Assembly: GCA_963210315.1 (NCBI GenBank) | Contig: OY723241.1 | Coordinates: 1,612,001 to 1,676,000, forward strand | From: Rhynchopus euleeides | Taxonomy: Eukaryota > Euglenozoa > Diplonemea > Diplonemida > Diplonemidae | DNA: 64,000 nucleotides | Direction: 5' to 3' | Shown: in pieces, positions 45,410 to 55,774 of the stretch | Position numbering within the stretch: the stretch's first letter is position 1 | How the letters are laid out: each line of letters opens with the position of its first letter | The notes under the pieces: model-generated | What the model was told of the DNA's origin: nothing | Databases searched by the model: none | What the model saw: only the letters and a program-made list of their open reading frames with translations | Made by a program: the position numbers and the translations under genes

Positions 45410-48400
45410 TTCAAGGCGGCGCATCAGGCTGCGTGGGATGACATCCAGCGCATGTGGGGTGCGCTGCTGAAGGATGGTGACGAGGATGACCAGGCGGAGA
45501 GGACGATGAAGGAGGAGGAGGACGACCTCAACGACTGCTACCGGAGGTGTGACGAGGTGGTGCACAACCTGACGCTGCACCTCCCCGACCTGCATGGGGT
45601 GATCTCGGCCCTGCATGAGGACTTCATCCACAAGCTGATGGTTGTGCACATGACGGAGTCGACGCATCACTGTATGACGCAGGGGCTTCTGACGGATGGG
45701 GATGCCAACAAGATGCAGGCGGCGATCCGGGCGAAGCTGAAGCCGTTCTTCACGAACCAGCTGATTGGGACGCCTGCGGAGCGCATCAAGCAGCTGATTT
45801 CGCAGTCGCGCATGTCGCAGCGGCACCAGGATGTGCTCACCCTCCCGGAGTGGGAGCCTCTGGAGGAGATGATGAAGAAGACGTCGAAGATCCCGGTCAT
45901 CAACAAGAAGTCCTTCTGGGAGATCAAGTTTGTTTCGCGGCTGCAGCAGCTGGCGACACGCGACAAGCGCCGTGCGGAGGTGGTCGAGGAGGAGCCCGTG
46001 CAGTACGTCAAGATCGACGGGAAGCACCGCAGCGGCAGCTTCCGTGACGAGGCGTCGAACAGCCCCTTCCATGCCGTCAGCCTGACAAAGTCACGCACGG
46101 TGCACCTCTCGACTGCGTCGATCGACGAGGATGATCTGGATGAGTTCCTCGTGGGCGATGCCGTGTCGCTCGTGCCCCGTATGGTGAACCGGTACAAGGA
46201 GAGTGCCGAGCGTGAGAGCTACAACCTTGTGTGCAGCTACTCGGCGGACCTCACCCCGCACATTGTGCGGAACCTGTTCCTGGCGGAGCGGCAGCAGGTC
46301 CCTGTGAACCGGAAGGGGTGGGTGCGTGCGATCAAGACGCGTGACGGTAAGTCGGAGCTGCTGGTGGAGTGCAACCTTGTGCCCGTCGACAAGCGCTTCG
46401 TATGGTACCCCTCGCGCATGTTGGAGCGCCGCCCCGACCTGTTCTACACAGAGATGGGGCAGAAGGCACGGTATGCTGCGCGCTCGCGGCTGGAGTGGGC
46501 GATTCGCCAGGTGTGGTTCCGCACCACCGTCGACCGGACGCGGCAGCAGCTCTCCTTCCGCTTCCCCCACCTCATCGAGAAGCACTGGATGCATGCCAAG
46601 ATGCTGCACAACCAGTACGTCGGCACGCCGTGGCCCTGGTGGGGCTCGGTGGTGCACCGCGAGACTGTGACGTTCACCCTGAAGCGCCTGGAGGAGGGTG
46701 GGCCTGACTGGGGGTACGAGAGGTTCGGTGTGATGCTGACGGGGAGGTACACCGCATGGCATGTGGACTCCTTCGTCACGCGTGTCAGCATTCGTGACAA
46801 GGCGTCGCAGGAGGTGTTGGAGATCCCTGACGATCAGTGGCGTGAGCCGGAGAAGCTGGTCCTCGAGTCGCACTACGGTGCCTACAGTTTGCTGCCGTCG
46901 TCGTCGCACGTGCCGTTCATCGTGGGTGGTACAGAGTACCCCACCACAGACCACTTCTACCAGAGCAGCAAGTACCCCGACGCACACGACGAGCACCGTG
47001 AGGAGCGCCTCGAGTACCGTAGGCGCATCATCGAGGCACGGTCGGCGCAGGTGGCCCAGAAACTGGGGCAGGACCGCAGTGGGCCCAAGATCGCTCCTAA
47101 CTGGGACCGCATCCGTGACAACGTCATGATGAAGGGTATCCGTGCGAAGTTCAACCTGCAGCACGGGTTGAAGGAGCACCACATGCAGCTGCTGTCGACG
47201 AAGAAGGCGCTGCTGATCTGCGTCGACAAGAATGAGGTCCTCTTCGACCGTCATTGGAGTGTCATCCGAAAGGAGAACGGCGAGTTCGAAGGCGGGAACG
47301 CTTACGGCAAGCTGCTGATGCTGATGCGTGAGGAGCTGCGTCACATTCTCATCACCGAGTCGGCTGTGGCGGGTGCTATTGCCGTGGTGCTGGCTTACTC
47401 GTGCAGTCACCCCGAGACAGAGTACCGCGTGGGTGAGCACGTGCGTGTCAAGCAGCGTGATGAGGATGAGTGGGTGCAGGGCATCGTGCACACCGTGTCG
47501 CACATCAACGGCACTGTCACGGTGCTGGGTGAGGGCCACCCCGAGCCTGCTATCTGGAACTATGTGCAGCCGTACATCTCTGTGTCGGCCTTCTGCCCCA
47601 CATGCGACACCTTCAACCAGGGTATCGCCACCACTGAGGACGAGTGCACCAACTGTGGGGACCTCATCATGTTCCCTCCTGTCACCCACTTCTTCGGGTA
47701 CAAGTACCAGTCCCTGGCCACGGGTGCACCTGTGCCGCCTGGCTGCCTCGTGGATGACAACGGTGTGCAGTACAACTCCATCGACCACTACTACCAGGCG
47801 TCGAAGTTCCCTGAGAGTGAGCTGCGCAGCAGTATCATCGACGCGCCCACTGCATCAGTGGCGCTGCTGATTGGCCAGGCGCGCAACTGCAACCCGCCGA
47901 TGCGCTCCGACTGGGATGCAGTGGTCGACCCGGAGACCATCCCGCTCCGCTACAGGAAGGTCATCTTGGCGGTGGCCGAGACCGTCCAGGTATGTTGTCT
48001 GTTTGCATTGCAGTTGTTGGCTTCGCCTCGGGTCTCTCTACCCATTCACCATCACCTGCAGGTGCGGACGCGAGTCATGGTCGAGGCGATCCGCATGAAG
48101 TTTGGCATCCATGACCAGATCTATGACCACCACAGGACGCTGCGCTCCACCGGGTCGACATACCTGCTGCTGGATGACAGGGAGGTATGGGCACATCCGC
48201 AGCCGCAGAGGGTGGTTGTCATGCTTCCACTATCACCAACACACCACACCACGCCTGCAGGACAACATGTCGGCTGTCTTCTGGGGGACGGGACCAACCA
48301 ACACGGGGCTGAACATGTACGGGATGTTGCTGATGGCTGCGCGAGAGGAGCTGGCCGAGGTATGAACCAGCCAGGCAGTGCCGCGACCCCACACGCCCTG

Positions 48401-48697
48401 TTGATGTGCATTGTTTTGTTTCTGTCGTGTGATGCCACAACGGCCATGTCATTCGAGTTGGTTGTCCACCTGCTGTCAGGCCATTGGTGTTGCTTCTTTG
48501 CATGCATACGCTCTGACCCAACCTTGACACCCTCACAGCACATGTCCATGCTGCATCTCTTGTCGCTCGCCGGGGTAATCGCTTCTGTGGCGTGTGCCGG
48601 TGCTGTCGGGCTGCAGGTCCACCCTATCTTCATCACACCGAAGACCAACATGATTGCGACGCCAGTCGAGATGCCAGTCGACATGACCCTTGCCTAG
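42875..48697 (+). CDS. SOS1/NhaP-like Na+/H+ antiporter fused to two NADAR domains
   Basis: The exons are 42875-47989, 48062-48184, 48261-48359 and 48539-48697, giving 1831 residues. Introns of 72, 76 and 179 bp open GTATG and end CAG; read unspliced they happen to contain no stop, but exon 3 would then be out of frame. A signal peptide (1-28) precedes a CPA1 antiporter domain (about 50-465) with multiple membrane spans, SATDPVAVVSLL, ESLMNDGSAFVVF and GLRGAVGLILALL, closest to plant SOS1. A cytosolic region of about 850 residues follows, then NADAR-1 (about 1335-1500), a Tudor-like stretch, a CPTC...CTNC zinc ribbon (about 1575-1597) and NADAR-2 (about 1605-1800, over the exon joins). The ends of the two NADAR repeats align with each other, which supports exon 4. 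NADAR proteins act on ADP-ribose/NAD-type substrates, so metabolite control of ion exchange is my inference. Confidence 0.9.
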   Translation: MRLAGGLPAAMPAALLLLLGPAGSAASSAAENEPVFLDHSSHARYVTYNVEDVNDPLLFFFLTLLLGAAVKLLLVRLPQHWPKLPYTVLLFIIGLVLGAMSEDKRLGTLGDATGAMAAMDPHLVLFAFLPPLLFESAFGMTSHVFNKCFPQAILLAGPGVLVATGLTGVLCQSIFTTYNWPWSLAFMFGAMVSATDPVAVVSLLMELNAAKPLSTVIEAESLMNDGSAFVVFLIMLDFATGNPLTASEVVEASFRMALGGPALGLAFGIGFDNLLFRFCVNDPIVEIALTIASAYLSFWTAESTSFKTSGVLTVVTLGVYMGGYGKRSISPEIHEFMHHVWGFLSYTANTVLFVLSGAFTYSLVSDSTIGWEDWGYLGVLYLMVHVTRGLTIILLWPALSHVGYGMSVPRGIIVWYGGLRGAVGLILALLVSHEESIPEADRIRIQFLTAGLVALTIAVNGTTAGYLYTKLGLAESTKGHRTTLKLSVDYVETTSDKLADEMKSCNFWGHVVQEDISKEYAVLTQYRPHRVKLDGRPPVEYCTPVEMMKHCVVEWFNSQPDNVGRRVARVSHINPIGPSEFDAQFRHVPDCAGRWPPPIQYNLKESEQGKDESLRFTLNSNPQSKEDFEKAKVISARPIETRPHNVYGKKGRLVRRKFDWYPDFSHTLSKHKPSLLQKIFSEHHETQERPLLHDVREDLRRIIIVSVKQRYEEWREKRIICQESYGTLEEATLFVEDEDLLWVSKKDQFLVLRGRYDLKAEFDRVLEAVGVYPGGALAIAMHEPEEHPPMEGESDGERYWSSRQDLAGRGLKRVMSLLSCFLDTDAFTNAYLHKRLRLAIHSLMFFKAAHQAAWDDIQRMWGALLKDGDEDDQAERTMKEEEDDLNDCYRRCDEVVHNLTLHLPDLHGVISALHEDFIHKLMVVHMTESTHHCMTQGLLTDGDANKMQAAIRAKLKPFFTNQLIGTPAERIKQLISQSRMSQRHQDVLTLPEWEPLEEMMKKTSKIPVINKKSFWEIKFVSRLQQLATRDKRRAEVVEEEPVQYVKIDGKHRSGSFRDEASNSPFHAVSLTKSRTVHLSTASIDEDDLDEFLVGDAVSLVPRMVNRYKESAERESYNLVCSYSADLTPHIVRNLFLAERQQVPVNRKGWVRAIKTRDGKSELLVECNLVPVDKRFVWYPSRMLERRPDLFYTEMGQKARYAARSRLEWAIRQVWFRTTVDRTRQQLSFRFPHLIEKHWMHAKMLHNQYVGTPWPWWGSVVHRETVTFTLKRLEEGGPDWGYERFGVMLTGRYTAWHVDSFVTRVSIRDKASQEVLEIPDDQWREPEKLVLESHYGAYSLLPSSSHVPFIVGGTEYPTTDHFYQSSKYPDAHDEHREERLEYRRRIIEARSAQVAQKLGQDRSGPKIAPNWDRIRDNVMMKGIRAKFNLQHGLKEHHMQLLSTKKALLICVDKNEVLFDRHWSVIRKENGEFEGGNAYGKLLMLMREELRHILITESAVAGAIAVVLAYSCSHPETEYRVGEHVRVKQRDEDEWVQGIVHTVSHINGTVTVLGEGHPEPAIWNYVQPYISVSAFCPTCDTFNQGIATTEDECTNCGDLIMFPPVTHFFGYKYQSLATGAPVPPGCLVDDNGVQYNSIDHYYQASKFPESELRSSIIDAPTASVALLIGQARNCNPPMRSDWDAVVDPETIPLRYRKVILAVAETVQVCCLFALQLLASPRVSLPIHHHLQVRTRVMVEAIRMKFGIHDQIYDHHRTLRSTGSTYLLLDDREVWAHPQPQRVVVMLPLSPTHHTTPAGQHVGCLLGDGTNQHGAEHVRDVADGCARGAGRGMNQPGSAATPHALLMCIVLFLSCDATTAMSFELVVHLLSGHWCCFFACIRSDPTLTPSQHMSMLHLLSLAGVIASVACAGAVGLQVHPIFITPKTNMIATPVEMPVDMTLA

Positions 48698-49962
48698 TGC
48701 GCGCAGCATCCTGCTTTTCATTTCACTGACCCCTTCTCTCCCTTCCGTTGCCCAGAAGGGTGCGACTCGAAGAAAGCCGCGGTGTTCGTACTGGTCACGC
48801 TGCAACACGTTGTCAAGAAGCGAACGGAAGCTTTCTCTCTCCCTCTCTTGCTGGCGTCATATCGAACCGCAATAGCGCTGTACGAATGGCCATGCCACAT
48901 CGTGGTTCACTGATCTGTGCCAACCTCTGTTCTGACGCTCTGGCGAAGCGTTGTGAAGCAACCGAAAACAACACACTGCACGTGGCCGACTCAGAAACAC
49001 CCCTACGTGCAGTAAACACAAGAATATGTTGTTACTCCCCCCCCCCGGGTGCCCGCCGCGGTTTTGTTTCCCCTTCAGACCCACCGCCCGAGAGCCTTGT
49101 TGCGACGGGCAGCCGGGCCTGAACCCTTCCAGTCGTGGTGCCGGGCTGAGGCTCAAGCTTCGCCCGGTCGCCCCACAGGAAGTGGGTGAAACCAGTGCAC
49201 ACATTGCATCGGCTTCCCTCTGCACCTCCAAACAACATGATTCCGCTTTCGCTTGCCTCTGTTTCGTGTAATAGGAAACGCGCAACGTACACCCTTCAAA
49301 GCACTGCTTCACTGCAGGGAGGGCGATACTGGATGCTGTGGGTGGTGCAGTGGATGGTCGCATCAGAGTTGCCTCAGCGCCCGGCGCTAAGCAGCGGCGG
49401 CTTGTCGTGGCAACACGCCAGTCTTGCGGTGCATCGATGCCAGCACCCCCAGCATCAAGGAGTTTCACCTATTTCGATGCGCCAGGCAGGTGGGGTTTCT
49501 CCGGTGTGCAACCAACGGCTTCTCTCGTGACCCTCCCCGTCTCTTTCTCCCCTTTCGTTCTTTCAGCAGCCCAGAGCCACCCTCGGCTAGGCGGGGGTGA
49601 TACTGGAATGCAGGTCGTGTTGCAGCTTCTCCAGATTCAGTGAGGAAGGGTGGGATGGTGTGATGTGTTCGGGCGGCAGTGCATCTTCGCTATGTGTTAT
49701 GTGATGTCCAACAGCGGAGATCGTCTGAATCAGAGCATGGTGGTTGGCTTTGGTATGATCGGCACTGCGACAAACTGACATCATTCACGGAGAGGGGGAG
49801 GGGGGTGGGGGTGGGGGGTTTTCGATCTAAGGGATCGAGGGAGTCTCAAGCAAGGATACGAATAATGCTAACAAGTCTAAGCCTAAACTGCAGAGAAGAG
49901 TAGGTCCGATGGTGTTCAACTGTTGTCAATCAGGTTCAGGTTTTTTTCTAGGGGGGGGGGGG
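48698..49962. other. Intergenic
   Basis: About 1.26 kb with no recognised gene. It ends in a G run (about 49951-49962) between two TA dinucleotides. That run is the left flank of the next transposon. Confidence 0.5.
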
Positions 49963-49964
49963 TA

Positions 49965-51498
49965 GGGCGGGTCGAAAGCCTGTCCCAAAATGGGGTTTTT
50001 CGACATAGCAGCTGCGGCCCTCTATTTGACCTTCTGACCCCCCAGAACCCCCTATACCCCGGTTTTTGGGCCCTAGGAGTCCGATTTTCGGGCTCCCGAG
50101 CCCCGGAAAGTCGATTTTTGATGATGTCAAAATTTTGTTCCCTATACTGCACCTCAGGGTCACGCACAGGTTCGCCAGTCCACTATCAGCCCATGTGCAG
50201 GCCCACTTCCTCGACCTCCTCCACCCCTTCCTCCCCTGCGTCCTCAAGACCCTCCATAGGTGCCAATCCTGCATCTTTCGACCCTCTTCCCACTCCAGCG
50301 TCGCACCAAACTGTTGAATGCGGACAGCCACCATCTCCTTCTCTGTATACACTGCCAGATCATGCAAAGATGCATACTGATGCAGAGTGAGAACCGTCAT
50401 CAACTTGCACAGTGTGCGGTGCTTGGCTGCAAGGGACAGGCGGCACAACTGGCCACTGCTCCGACACTGAGATGCTGGTCTGGCCAACGAACTCTTTGAA
50501 AGTTGAAAGGTCTCCTCTGTCGGGAGGGGGGTTTGCGAACCAACCCTCACGACTTGCTCATGGCTTGCTGAGCAGGGCGTGCAATGACTTTCTGATTATT
50601 CAGGACGTGCATTCGAAGCCCGCGCACTTCTTCTGTGAAATGGTTGTTGCGAGAGTTGCACTGTGTGATCCCTTGATCCCCTTCCTCGCCTCATCGTACG
50701 GAGGACGCTTGAATGTCCCGAGCATATCCTTCGCAGCGTCTTTAACCAGTTCTGCGCACTCGTCATTCCATAAGGCGCGTGCAGCATAAATACCCGGACA
50801 CTGTTCTGAGACCAGGTCCCACAGGACCCTGGTCTTGAGCGCCCAGAAGAGAACCTTGATGATAAGCTCGGGCTCTGCGTTGCAGCTGGGTACTCGCTTC
50901 GCTCTTCACCTCCCTTGACTGTCTGCATCCACAGGAGAAATGCTTCGCAGATAACGGCAGCAGTGGCAAGTGTTTAGTCGGGACAGTTTACCTGCCTTGC
51001 ATTCTAAGAGAGCATTCTTATGGGGGCATCACCACTAATGCATCACTGTCGGCTATGATGACATCCTCCCTGTTCCTGGCAGCTCCGAGTTCAATAGCAG
51101 GCCACCCAACGACTGTGTCAGATGGCAGTATTCGATGCTATCTTCTCACTGTCCGAATCGTTGGGATACGACGTTGTTTGTGGCTCGGATGAGCGGTTGC
51201 ATCAGAAAATCACAGCCGCAGGATGGTGTGCGCTCGGACGTCCCAGGATGAGAGTGTTTTACTATCTGCCCGTGGCAGGCGTCCGTGCCATGACCCGGAG
51301 GTGCAGTATAGGGAACGGAAAAATTGACATCATCAAAAATCGACTTTCCGGGGCTCAGGAGCCCGAAAATCGGACTCCTAGGGCCCAAAAGCCGGGGTAT
51401 GGTGGGTTCTGGGGGGTCAGAAGGTCAAATAGAGGGCCGCGGCTGCTATGTCGAAAAACACCATTTTGGGACAAAAAAAGGGGGCTTTCGACCCCCCC
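49965..51498. mobile_element. 1.53-kb TA-flanked transposon with ~205-bp TIRs (pair 3, first member)
   Basis: The arms (about 49965-50170 and 51290-51498) are inverted and about 92% identical; they begin GGGCGGGTCGAAAGC and GGGGGGGTCGAAAGC. TA lies outside both (49963-49964 and 51499-51500). The interior (50170-51290) has worn frames on the minus strand (for example AVYTEKEMVAVRIQQFGATL and ECAELVKDAAKDMLGTF), plausibly an old transposase. It is a third family with the G7TC-type terminus. Confidence 0.8.
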
Positions 51499-51929
51499 TA
51501 AGCATACAGTGCAAACGATAATAATTATCGCATACCATGGTTTGACAGAATTCTTTAAGAATTAGTAAGAATTCTTAAGAATTCTTACTTTTTCAATTCT
51601 TAAAAATTCTTGAATTCTTGGAAATTCTTACCAAGAATTCTTAAGAATTCTTAAGAATTTCCAAGAATTTCCAAGAATTCTTGAAGAATTCTTGAAGAAT
51701 TCTTAAGAATTCTTAGGACTTCTTGAAAGGGGCACGCACGAGGTCCCCTGACAGCATACGGATGTACGTTCTTATTGGGAGGTTTTCTGAGGGAGAAGGT
51801 GAAAATCACAAAATGACCCCCTCCAGGGCCTTCTTCCAGGGAAAATAGTCACAAAAATGGCCTCAAACCTGTTTCTGGCCAGCTGGGACAGCCATCCATC
51901 GCTGCATTTCCGCCTTCTTGGGAGACTGG

Positions 51930-52345
51930 CTACCGGCTGGCTACCCAGCAACACACCGGGCACATCCAGTCCTTGTCCTCCATCCCCTTGACGAACTCCT
52001 CGTTACAGGAGGAGGGAACAAAGGTATCGAGGCACGAAACCGCCGCGCGGTGTCCGCACGAACGACAGTTGAGGCATCCTTCACCCTCGTGCTCAGCATC
52101 ATACTCCGGGAACACACACTTCGCGACCTCCGGAGCGCAGAGGCTCAGCGAATCCCACTCAATCTCCTTCGCCTTGAAGAGAGAGCGGGTAGACATACTG
52201 CGCACAAGCGGTAGTTTTTTGTTTGTGCGCTGGTTCGTTACCTGTGGGGTACATGGGTGAACACATGCGCTGCCAACAGTCTTCTTTGCTGCCGAGACCA
52301 GGAGCCTGGTTAGCGCAAAAAAGGCAGCCATCGATCAGCAACTGC
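51930..52345 (-). mobile_element. Fragment of a third VIPER-like retroelement (leader plus start of gag)
   Basis: On the minus strand, a leader with GACTGTTGGCAGCGCATG and GCGCACAAACAAA (about 52215-52310) precedes a gag-like start at about 52196. The same Cys pattern as in copies 1 and 2 follows (CLNCRSCG ... CPVCCW). Only the first 90 or so codons are present, so it is a 5' remnant. It is clearly older and of a different subfamily from the two full copies. Confidence 0.75.
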
Positions 52346-53246
52346 CTTTGCAGTTTGAGGAAACCCTCAACCTACCTGAAGAGCACGCTTGTTCGGCACA
52401 TAAAGCCAGGGATGGAAACTCTACCAACACAGTGTTAGCGAGCGTGGGCATCTTTGTGTGCGATTGAAGCACATGAAAATGTGCGTGAACACGTAGCTCC
52501 ACTGTTACGGTCTGAGTCTGGGAGCCCTTTCTCGTGGGTGACGTATTGCAAGGAGGGTGGAGGTGTCCATTGGCGCCACCAATATCTCGCCGTTGGGCAA
52601 AATCCACGACCTGTTGGAGGCGAGCCCCTTGAGTATACTGGTGTCTCCCATCCCGTCCCAGGCTCAGTCTGGGTGCCGGTACGGAATCTGATCCTGCACC
52701 CTCTCGGCACAACCAGGGGGAGGACATTGTGCCCAGGTCATTTCCTCCCAGATTACGCCGGTGAAGATCCACCGGAGGCAGGTTTGAACAATTTTGAATG
52801 AGGTTTGCCATGCTCTCAGCAGCCCCACGTGAGAAGGTCCTGTTCTGGGTTATTCTGGCTGCACGTGGTAGGTTGGCAGATCTGGACGATTCACTTCCTT
52901 CCTCCTATTCCTTCTACGGTATCCACTTTCCTGCCGGTTCTCGTGCGTCCTGTGCCTTCTTCATCATTGCTGCAGCTGAGGTGAATATATGCATGCCTTT
53001 CTCCCGATTGGAGAACAGAAGGACCACGTCTGTGTGGGGATGCTGTAGGCCATGCAGTAGATGATGCATTTGGTGCTTGTGAAGTGGTCTTTCGCAGACT
53101 GCTGTTCGAGACCAGCTCGCATACACCGGTCGTGCGGAGGGGTACACTTCCCGGATTCCCTATCGTCCTGCGTGCCCTGGGGCGCAGATGCGGGTGATTT
53201 CGTTGCTTGCTACATCATGTATGCATAGAGCGCCCTCTGGGGACCT

Positions 53247-53585
53247 TCAGGAAGTTCGCCCAGGGTGCTCAGTGCCTGCACGACGGACTCCAGCCGATCG
53301 AGTGGGGGTATAATGGGAGATAGTTCGAGAGGGGGTTGGTATCCCGAAAAGCGGGGGTGGCAACCCCCTTTCCGCGGTCTCGAGACAGAGACGGATCAAC
53401 TGTGTCTGGCCGATCAGGTGCAATCGACTGAATAGTCTTTCATCTTCGACGGATGTATGAGTCAACGTGGATGCCAAGATACACAGCCTCTGGAACGTTG
53501 GGTAGTCCTTTCCACAGTCACAAACAGGGAAGTCGAGCAGGATATCGGGAGAGGAGTCGCATGTCTTCCGACACAGAGTGACCAT
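53247..53585 (-). pseudogene. hAT-like transposase C-terminal piece
   Basis: The minus-strand frame contains YPTFQRLCILASTLTHTSVE followed by DERLFSRLHLI. This resembles the hAT dimerisation region, in which a stretch of small hydrophobics is followed by a Ser-Glu-Arg-x-Phe-Ser-type motif. Nothing upstream in the same frame extends it far, so it is a remnant of a plain DNA transposon. Confidence 0.4.
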
Positions 53586-53756
53586 GACGCCCGTTCAGGA
53601 TCAGCCATTATTCGAGAAGAATGGCCGTCTCCTGCACGGTGGACGCAAGCGGTGGTCGGGTAACCCTTGTCGGGAGTCTCGCCGGAGTTTTTGGTGCTAG
53701 CGGGAGTCCATTTTCCCCCTACTTTAGGCTAAAGACTCCCACTCCCTGACTAATAT

Positions 53757-53992
53757 AGAATACCAGCCGTACGAAAATTCTGCGTACGCGTACGCAGCGC
53801 GGTTTTCAGAAAGTGCGTACGGCATACGCGTACGCGGACCGTACGGCCGTACGCTGCCACCACTGCACTAGGGTGGCTGGAGTCCACCGTGTGTGCTACA
53901 TTTTGCCGCACGGACGCGCCGTCCTTGCACGCGTGCGCCGTACGCACTTCTGGAAAACACGATGCGTGCGCCACCACTGCAAACCCAGCATC
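53757..53992. mobile_element. Worn copies of the GTACGC-type MITE
   Basis: 53757-53868 matches the right half of 13006-13455, including the GCCACCACTGC end followed by TA. 53920-53990 is a more diverged second right-end-like piece (CGCCGTACGCACTTCTGGAA to GCCACCACTGC). They are probably a truncated copy plus a second partial insertion. Confidence 0.65.
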
Positions 53993-54383
53993 CTCTCCGG
54001 CACGGCGGAGGGGTTCCGGATCCGGAGGGATTGATTCCCCTTTCGTCGGAGCAGCTGTGCAATTTGAATTGCCCACCGGTGCATCCAACTACACTGGCCG
54101 AAGCCGGGTTTTCAGGATCTGAGCCGCACCGGGTGGAAGTTAGCACCTGGAGCCCCCGATGACTGAAAAACTTGCCCATCCTCCCCTCAGAAACGCCTCA
54201 GGAGTTTTCAGGAATTTTCAGGAGTTTCAGGAATTCTTCAGAATTCTTAAGAATTTCCAAGAATTCTTAAGAATTTTCAAGAATTTTAAGAATTCTTAAG
54301 AATTCTTGAAAATTCTTAAGAATTCCCGAATTCTTACGAAAAAAGAGCTTTTTCTCTTAAGAATTCTGTCAAACCATGGCATA

Positions 54384-55772
54384 CGATAATTATTATCGTA
54401 TTCCCATTATCGTATATTATCGTATACGATAATATACGATAATGGTGCGATAATTTTTTGAGATTTTCGGAAAACCAGAAATCAGCCCAGAGCACATTGA
54501 AAAAGTGGTAAAAGTGGAGCCGGAAGCTGCCATTTTTGCTTCTTTGAATTATTGGTGACGGGGGGCTTCACTCAGAAGTGTAGAATGTCCCTCACAAATG
54601 GGTAGCAGAGACACAACACACATAGTGCCATGACATGCACATCACTATGTCTGTCTGAAGAAGTTTCAGGCACAGTGGGGCGGAGAGGACTCTGGGGATT
54701 GGGCAGTGGCCGTTCCACATGCCCTTCCCCTCGTGACTTACACCCTGTCGCCACCCCACTTCATGGAAAACATGACTACGCAGCAACAGGGTCATACTTG
54801 CGGCGGTATGCAACCACCAGTACAGCCTGTTGCGGGTTCGCAAAGCCGACTGGTACGCTGCCTTGCCGTCGGGACCCAGATACTGAGGACACCCCTGTGA
54901 GAACACTGAGGGAAGACGTTGGGCTAGCCTAGTTGAAGCAGGTGTCGGGGTGACCGAGACAGAGCACCCTGCCCAGAACATGAACAAGAAAGACTGTTCG
55001 ACTGATGGGGAAGAACCTGATAGGCAGGTGTGGTCTTCGGTGCAATGTTTGGAGAGATCAGGAGATTTCTCTTCAAGGCTACCACTTATGTTGGACTTGG
55101 CCTTCGCTCCCGTGAGCAGTGAAAAAGTGAGGAACACCGTTCTTCCCCTCTGACTGACGACCAGTGATGACATAGCGAAGGACCTTGAATGGGGTTTGAA
55201 CCCGAGAGAGGCAATACTCAACCAAAGGTATTCTTCAGGACCTGGCACGGAACGGGCGATACGAACGCTCCCACCGTGCGCACGGACCTGTCTGCAACTC
55301 TACAAGGAACCACGGGGTGGCGCGCGCACATCACCTCGGAGGCCTCAAGGAGCCTGCCTGACCTGCACGACTCCGCTGCGCTACAAGGCGGAGCTCGGGC
55401 GCCATCCTCACCGACAGCAAGGCAAGGGGTGATGATCATCTGGAGACACCTGAGCCCATGCAGGATCGGAGAGACGCGATCCACCTGAGGGAGACCACCA
55501 TCCACCTCCTTCGGACAGACCACACAGCCTTGTCGATGACCACAGCAGCCCGGACACAGACCAGTACGCGTACCCTGCCTGCAGCACCGGACCCCACAGG
55601 CTCATCTTACCCTTCCTGGGGCTGGGAGAATGGTAGTGATCTCTATTTTGTGGCTGATTGTGGCCCTTGGCGGGGTTTGGTGGCGTTTGGCGGTGGTAAA
55701 CTGGAGATTTCGGTGATTGGTTTCGGGCAAAATCAGGTGGGTATCGCATACGATAATGGGATTATCGTATGT
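54384..55772. other. Interior of the 51.5-56.7 kb element without a recognised gene
   Basis: A minus-strand frame of 218 codons (55248-54592) and shorter + strand frames are present, but I see no motif. It begins with ATTATCGTATACG palindromes and ends with another set next to the 55775 element. Confidence 0.4.
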
Positions 55773-55774
55773 TA

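Larger units (their letters stand above)
51535..54379. mobile_element. 2.85-kb nested element with AAGAATTCTT-rich ends
   Basis: Inverted ends begin CCATGGTTTGACAGAATTCT and are flanked by CATA on each side (51531-51534 and 54380-54383), a possible 4-bp target duplication. About 200 bp inside each end is packed with AAGAATTCTT palindromes (51540-51720 and 54190-54365). The interior holds a reverse-oriented retroelement gag fragment, a hAT-like transposase piece and worn GTACGC-type ends. Confidence 0.75.

Noticed and set aside
46091-47788. Long antisense frames (for example 565 codons here, 415 codons at 4141-5388, 431 codons at 44777-46072)
   Set aside because: They mirror GC-rich coding sequence on the + strand, have His/Arg/Leu-rich composition and carry no motifs, so they are shadows.
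42686-48697. A single intronless 2003-codon reading frame for the antiporter
   Set aside because: The three introns total a multiple of three and happen to lack stops, but the stretch between introns 2 and 3 (48261-48359) matches NADAR only in another frame. GTATG...CAG borders and the NADAR repeat alignment support splicing. The upstream part before 42875 is the leader and element end.
54592-55248. A 218-residue minus-strand protein
   Set aside because: It lies inside a composite transposon. Composition is odd (Trp/Cys/Ser-rich) and no motif is seen; it is not supported as a gene.
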